From: Gonapodya sp. JEL0774 | Lineage: Eukaryota > Monoblepharomycota > Monoblepharidomycetes > Monoblepharidales > Gonapodyaceae | Assembly (NCBI GenBank): GCA_027604505.1 | Contig: JADIIX010000005.1 | Coordinates: 62,001 to 126,000, forward strand | Direction: 5' to 3' | DNA length: 64,000 bases | In this document: in pieces, positions 59,467-64,000 of the stretch | Numbering within the stretch: position 1 is the first letter of the stretch | How the letters are laid out: each line of letters opens with the position of its first letter | Made by a program: the position numbers and the translations under genes | Notes under the pieces: generated by a model | Seen by the model: only the letters and a program-made list of their open reading frames with translations | The model's database searches: none | What the model was told of the DNA's origin: nothing

Positions 59467-61107
59467 CTATGTGACAATCTTGGCCACGTCTCGATTGAGT
59501 GTTGCACGCTCCGTGAGTGCTTCCTTCACACTCCCGACCCCCACGTCCTCAGGGTCACACCGAAACTTTCTCGCCAGTCCGATAAGATCCCTCCTCTCGT
59601 CATATCCGGCAGCCAGGGTCTGCGCAAGCTCCATGGCAGAGGAACGAAGGCGTTCCACTTCTGCGACCAATTGGCCATTGTGGGCTTCGCGTTGAGCGAG
59701 AGCGGCTCGGAGTTGAGCGTTGCGGGAAGTAAGGGGGTGAACATGACTGGTGAGATAGGGGGAGAAAGTCTGTTGGACAGGAAGAGGGTGATTCTCTACA
59801 CAATGTCCGAATATGCGTCGCACTGATATGCCCCACCTTTCTCACTTTCTCGGCCACTATTTCGAGCCTGTCACCTTCACTTCGTTCAATTCTTTCCTTT
59901 GCTTCCATGACCTCCTTCTCCTTTTCCCTCAGCTCATCTGCAAACAGTTTTCTCTTCTCCACTATCTCGTCGGCAAGTTTACGGAGCTCAGTGGAGCGCT
60001 GGGCATCGGAAAGAGAGCTTGAAGGGTGGAACGAGAGAAGAGCTGAGAGATCGGCGGTGAGTTGTGCCAGCTGTGCCGTTTTTTGGTCGTGAATGGAGCG
60101 AAGAACTGGGTGACGGTCACATCGAGAGGGGGAGAGAGCAAGGCAGACGGGAAGAGAGAGGGGGATTTGTGGGCTCTAAGTGATGTGCCATCCATCTCCA
60201 AACCAATTGAGACCTATACCAATTCTGGGTTGTGAAACACTTACCCGCCAATTTTTTTTCACCTTCTTCGCGAGCACGCTCTGCTTCGCGTTGCTTTGCT
60301 TTGCACTCTGCGGCTCCTTCGCGTTGGAGGCGGTTGTAGGTGTCGTCGAATTCTTCCGTCCAATCGAGAATGGACGAAATGCGAGCGTTCTTAGCATTGT
60401 GGGAGTAAGTGCGGGAGCACAAAGGAGGGGTAGAGAATATTGAACGGACGTACCCTCTTTCCCACAATCTCGTCGTGCTCAGTGGAGAGAGCCGAGTTGA
60501 TGGAGCCTCTGGGGTCCACGAGGTATCAGCAGAGATATTGGACCGATGGTATTGAAAGCAGGACCTACATTTGCTCGATCTGGCTGTCCACCCTCACAAT
60601 CTCCTCCTGTCTCTCCAAAATCTCGTCTCTTAGTCTCTTCAGTCTCGCGAACCTCATTTCTTTTTCTTTGCGCTTTTCTTGGCGTTTCAAGTAGCGCTTG
60701 TAGCCCAGCGGGTTGACTGATTTGAGGACAGCAAGGTCTGAAGGTGAAAGATCGTCCTGCCTCTCCAGCATTGCAACAGAAATAACACCGCGCTCGTGCG
60801 TCCTGGCACGAGATGCCGCGTGTCGGTGGGAGGATTCATGGGCGGCGAAGCCAGCTCCATAGTGTGGTTCCTCCTCCACCCTCCGGCGATCATTGAGATC
60901 CGCCCGTCTACCAGACTTTCGTCGAGAACGAGCTTCAGCGGATTCATTTGTACCGGGTGCGGAGGATCGGGATTTGACGAAGGTTATATGCGGCAAGCCG
61001 TGTTGAATAAACGCTTCATGTACATCGATCGGGACGAGCCAATGCAATCGTCGGAATCGTTGCTCCGGCGAGAGCAAAGACGGCGTAGCGGGAACGAGTG
61101 ATGGCAT
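59467..61107 (-). CDS. Coiled-coil protein of unknown function
   Basis: Several exons. The N-terminal 130 residues (from ATG 61107) are Arg/Ser-rich, then N-P-L-G-Y-K-R-Y-L-K-R-Q leads into long helices: R-F-A-R-L-K-R-L-R-D-E-I-L-E-R-Q-E-E, I-L-D-W-T-E-E-F-D-D-T-Y-N-R-L, A-D-E-I-V-E-K-R-K-L-F-A-D-E-L, and a last exon with L-R-A-A-L-A-Q-R-E-A-H-N-G-Q-L. Ala/Glu/Arg heptads are clear, and C-terminal L-A-R-K-F-R-C-D-P-E-D may be a small conserved block. Long coiled coils of this kind occur in spindle-pole, kinetochore and basal-body proteins, but I cannot choose between these. It ends 85 bp from the convergent RNASEH2A stop. Confidence 0.55.
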
Positions 61108-61492
61108 CAAATCAATAAATTCATGAAGGTGAAGATGTTACTCTTTGGTCAGTGCACACATTTGGTCACCCTGCCATTGCGACTCTGCCAGACTATTGGG
61201 CCAACTCCCCAACACCATACACGGACTTGATTTCTTCCAATCCCGCACTGATTTCTCGCGAACAAGACCTCGAAGAAGCGATAAAGGTGGACTGGTGCCA
61301 TCCGATACCTTCCCGTGCGTGTTCGCCGGTTCCGCCGGGTCCCGTTCAGTCTTCCCGGGCGGCCGCCAGATTCTCTGCTTCTGACCGCGATTCCAATCAA
61401 TCTCCCGAATCAAATTACAGTTTTGCCTTCCTTTCTCCTTCTCTTTCCTCTCTTGGGCGTTCCCCTCCACCCTCCTCAGCCACAGTCTCGCC
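61108..61492. promoter_or_regulatory. Shared upstream region of the coiled-coil gene and DBF4
   Basis: 385 bp between divergent starts. Minus-strand frames cross it but are interrupted and not protein-like. No element recognised. Confidence 0.35.
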
Positions 61493-64000
61493 ATGCAATC
61501 TGCCCGCCAGAAATCCGTTGTCCCGCAAAAGGCATTCGCCTTCAAAGTACCCCTTTCGCGCGCTCCAAAGGGTTCTGGAACGCCTTTGTCGTCATCCGCC
61601 GCCGCCAATCGTCCTGCCCCACTTGACCAAACCGTCGCGGCGGCCAGCCAGCTTTCGGCTTCCAACCGGCCCAGCACAGCTCTGACGATTGCATTGCAGA
61701 ATTTTCCAAAGCAGCAGCAGGTTGGAAGCCAGCGTGCTTCCTCTATCCGTGGGCCAACTTCAACGGTACACTGGAATCCCTCCGAGGACTCACACAGGGG
61801 CACTTCGCTCAAGCGATCCTCGTCCATAATCCGCAGTGGCGCTCCCAACGATGAAAATGCTCGACCTCATCATCGGAGCGAATCTATGGATGGCAGGCTT
61901 GCGGGACCAGGACACACCATCTCCGCACCTCGCATTCTTGGTGGCAACTCATCCTCAGCTCAGCCGGCGATTCCAGCATCTCGAGGACGTTCGGTCACCC
62001 CTGGACGTGGCCGCAGTACTGCCGACAGCTCAGACAAGGAGAATTTCTTGAATCCCCCGAGGACTCCCGAAAACCGACAGGCAGGCTTGGTGCCTGCAGG
62101 CACCAGAATGGGAACCCAGGGTGGTGGCCGGACTGGCGGTACGAGGCGCACTTACTCGATTCGCGATCTTAGGAAGTTCGTCTACTTTGTGGACAGGTCC
62201 AAGTTTGTGCCCATGGAATACCAGTATCTTATTTCGACGATCCAAAGGTTCCCGGCGGTGCGTTTCACTCAGGCAACAAGCATGTTTGAGCATGAACATT
62301 ACATCTTCTGTCCTAAACCTGAACCCGGATCCTCTATTCTCTCCTCAGCAACACGAAAAGTTTTTCAGCAAGTCAGTAACTGTCCTCATAACAAAAGATG
62401 TAAACAATGGAGACTACGATAATCACCAGTACGTCGTGGAACGCCCCAACTTCTCCATTGTTTAATCTTGAAGCTTTATCACTTGATCCCACCAGCTCGC
62501 TGGTATCTCGCGCAAGGGACAGCGGAACCATCCAGACATGGTCAGCCAGCTGTGGGTCCTCGCAGCTGTTGACACCGATTCGGGCTCCGCTTATGCGTCA
62601 AATTCATTTATTTCCTTGTGTCCCTCCCGACTCCCCACTAGACTTCCGTCTGCAAGCACAGCGCGCACTCGGGCTTTCGGGTGAACCTCACACAACTCGC
62701 CCTAATCTTCTTGATCGACTCACTGCCGAGCGCGCGTGGGGTCCATCCACCGGTGACTCGAGTGTTCACTACCTCAGAGGTCATTACTTGTTGTGCGAGG
62801 AACGTTCTGGCGCGTATAAGCCGATTCTGTGCAAGGAGTACGAAAAGGAGCAAGTCGGGGACAGGCATGGGTATCCCATTCTTCACGGTGTGGGGGACAG
62901 GGCAGTGGCGAACAGGTGGGTCGTCGTTTGAGCGCAGAGAAAGCTTGAACCAATCAGGCGCCAACCACTCTCTCCGAAATGCAACGTAGGTGTCCATTCA
63001 CGTATTTCGAAGGCGCGCCCGAGGAATTTGCCAAAATACGGAATGATGATGCCTACAGATTGAGATTGGTGCGCAGGCTTTACGCTCGTAAAATGAACGA
63101 GAAACGAATACGGCAGGAGAAAAGGATGGCCAAGGCGGCGAAGATTAACTTGGTTGAGACCATCTCTGGTATTGCGAAGAGTCACAGATCAAATCCTTCG
63201 AGTGGAGTGGTAAGCAGGAAGCAGATGGATGATCGTCTGGCGAGAGGTTGGGATGATGGAGATGTTAGTGGACGCAGAACTCTTTTCATTTGGTCAGATT
63301 CACATGATGCTCATTGTTTCTACATTGTGTATCTCCGGCATCACCAGACGACTCTTCAAAATACCATCTCAACTGTCTCAACCCGGCGCCGCGGGGATCC
63401 CCAGTCTTCGGGGATAAGGGGAACTACCTCCACCGCGATTCCTCGGGCCGCCGCTGCACCTCTTCCTGTATTGCCCGGTGCTCGTCTTATTGATCTGCCG
63501 AAAACTGCAGCTGGGAAGCTCCCTCGTGGAAGCGGGACAGGTGGCAAGTCTCGCAAGGAACCAAAGACAGACCGGGTGCGTATAGTTCCGGGATTCATGA
63601 CCAAGGCCGGTTACTGTGAACACTGCTGTGTGAAGTATGAAACATTTGCAGAGGTGGGTGTCCCAATATGTGGACGTTTTCGGCACGACCGCGACGATTC
63701 CAACCACCGGAACTGGATTGTTTTGTTCCACGTTTGCATCACTTCGACCTCAGCATATCGCATCAAACATGCACAAAGATCAAGCCAATAACGCTGCCGC
63801 TTTTGCTGAACTTGATGCTCTTCTTCTGAAGCTGGCTCGCCCACTCAAAAAGATCACTCGCAAGAATTCTTCTTCAGCCACTGCCGTCAATGACTCCGAT
63901 CACGATGAGAGTGATGGTGGGAGCGATAGGACAGGTGAAGACGATTCCTTCTTTGGTGGTAGTGATTTCGGAATGGGCAGTGACTATGCGAAGAGCGAAG
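61493..64000 (+). CDS. DBF4: DBF4 regulatory subunit of the Cdc7 kinase (3' end beyond window)
   Basis: ATG 61493 opens a Ser/Pro-rich N-terminus of about 230 residues containing a D-K-E-N box-like site. Motif N (BRCT-like) is split by introns: F-F-S-K-S-V-T-V-L-I-T-K, then the Trp region near 62550. Motif M follows (G-H-Y-L-L-C-E-E-R-S-G-A-Y-K-P-I-L-C-K-E-Y), then R-R-C-P-F. Motif C is a CCHH zinc finger: G-Y-C-E-H-C, then across an intron at 63656 E-H-I-A-S-N-M-H, followed by F-A-E-L-D-A-L-L. Dbf4 activates Cdc7 to phosphorylate MCM2-7 at replication origins in S phase, and its level is normally cell-cycle controlled. The reading frame is still open in an acidic, Ser-rich stretch at the window edge. 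Confidence 0.9.

Overview
The window looks like a piece of nuclear genome from a flagellated (zoosporic, chytrid-type) fungus. Genes lie on both strands, most are split by short GT-AG introns (about 45-130 nt, read directly from phase-consistent joins), and intergenic gaps are small. Three recognisable proteins are fungal or typical of fungi (YAK1, a FAT1/FATP-type acyl-CoA synthetase, a fungal-style Sec2). Two others, axonemal dynein light chain 4 (DNAL4) and radial spoke protein 3 (RSPH3), only make sense in an organism that builds a motile flagellum. I cannot name the species.

Layout. 1-6.2 kb: 3' end of a GATA zinc-finger gene (+), a SWIRM-JAMM (MYSM1-like) deubiquitinase (-) and a divergent TLC-like polytopic membrane protein (+). 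6.4-14.8 kb: a presequence-bearing coiled-coil gene, then about 7 kb with no gene I can assemble. That stretch holds a minisatellite, unassigned exon-like fragments and one of two copies of a dispersed repeat whose antisense reading is a conserved peptide. 14.8-26.2 kb (all -): a FATP-like gene with intact ends but an unreadable AMP-binding core, a short-chain dehydrogenase, a low-complexity Ser/Pro-rich protein and a dCache-HAMP-type membrane sensor. 26.6-35.5 kb: an F-box protein (+), a large acidic/coiled-coil protein (-), the GPI-mannosyltransferase subunit PBN1/PIG-X (-) and DNAL4 (-). 35.9-45.9 kb (+): YAK1/DYRK kinase and the chromatin remodeller CHD1. 46-52.6 kb: eIF3m (-), Sec2/Rabin8-like Rab GEF (-) and RSPH3 (+). 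52.9-64 kb: an MCT-like transporter (+), RVB1/RUVBL1 (-), RNase H2 subunit A (+), a coiled-coil protein (-) and DBF4 (+, cut by the window end).

How the genes relate. There is no operon logic, but many neighbours are head-to-head pairs with short shared upstream regions: SWIRM-JAMM/TLC-like, DNAL4/YAK1, SEC2/RSPH3, RVB1/RNASEH2A and coiled-coil/DBF4. Chromatin and genome-maintenance functions are frequent (SWIRM-JAMM, CHD1, RVB1, RNASEH2A, DBF4). Flagellar functions are DNAL4, RSPH3 and possibly SEC2. Exon coordinates below were derived by eye from splice signals and reading-frame phase; there was no transcript evidence.
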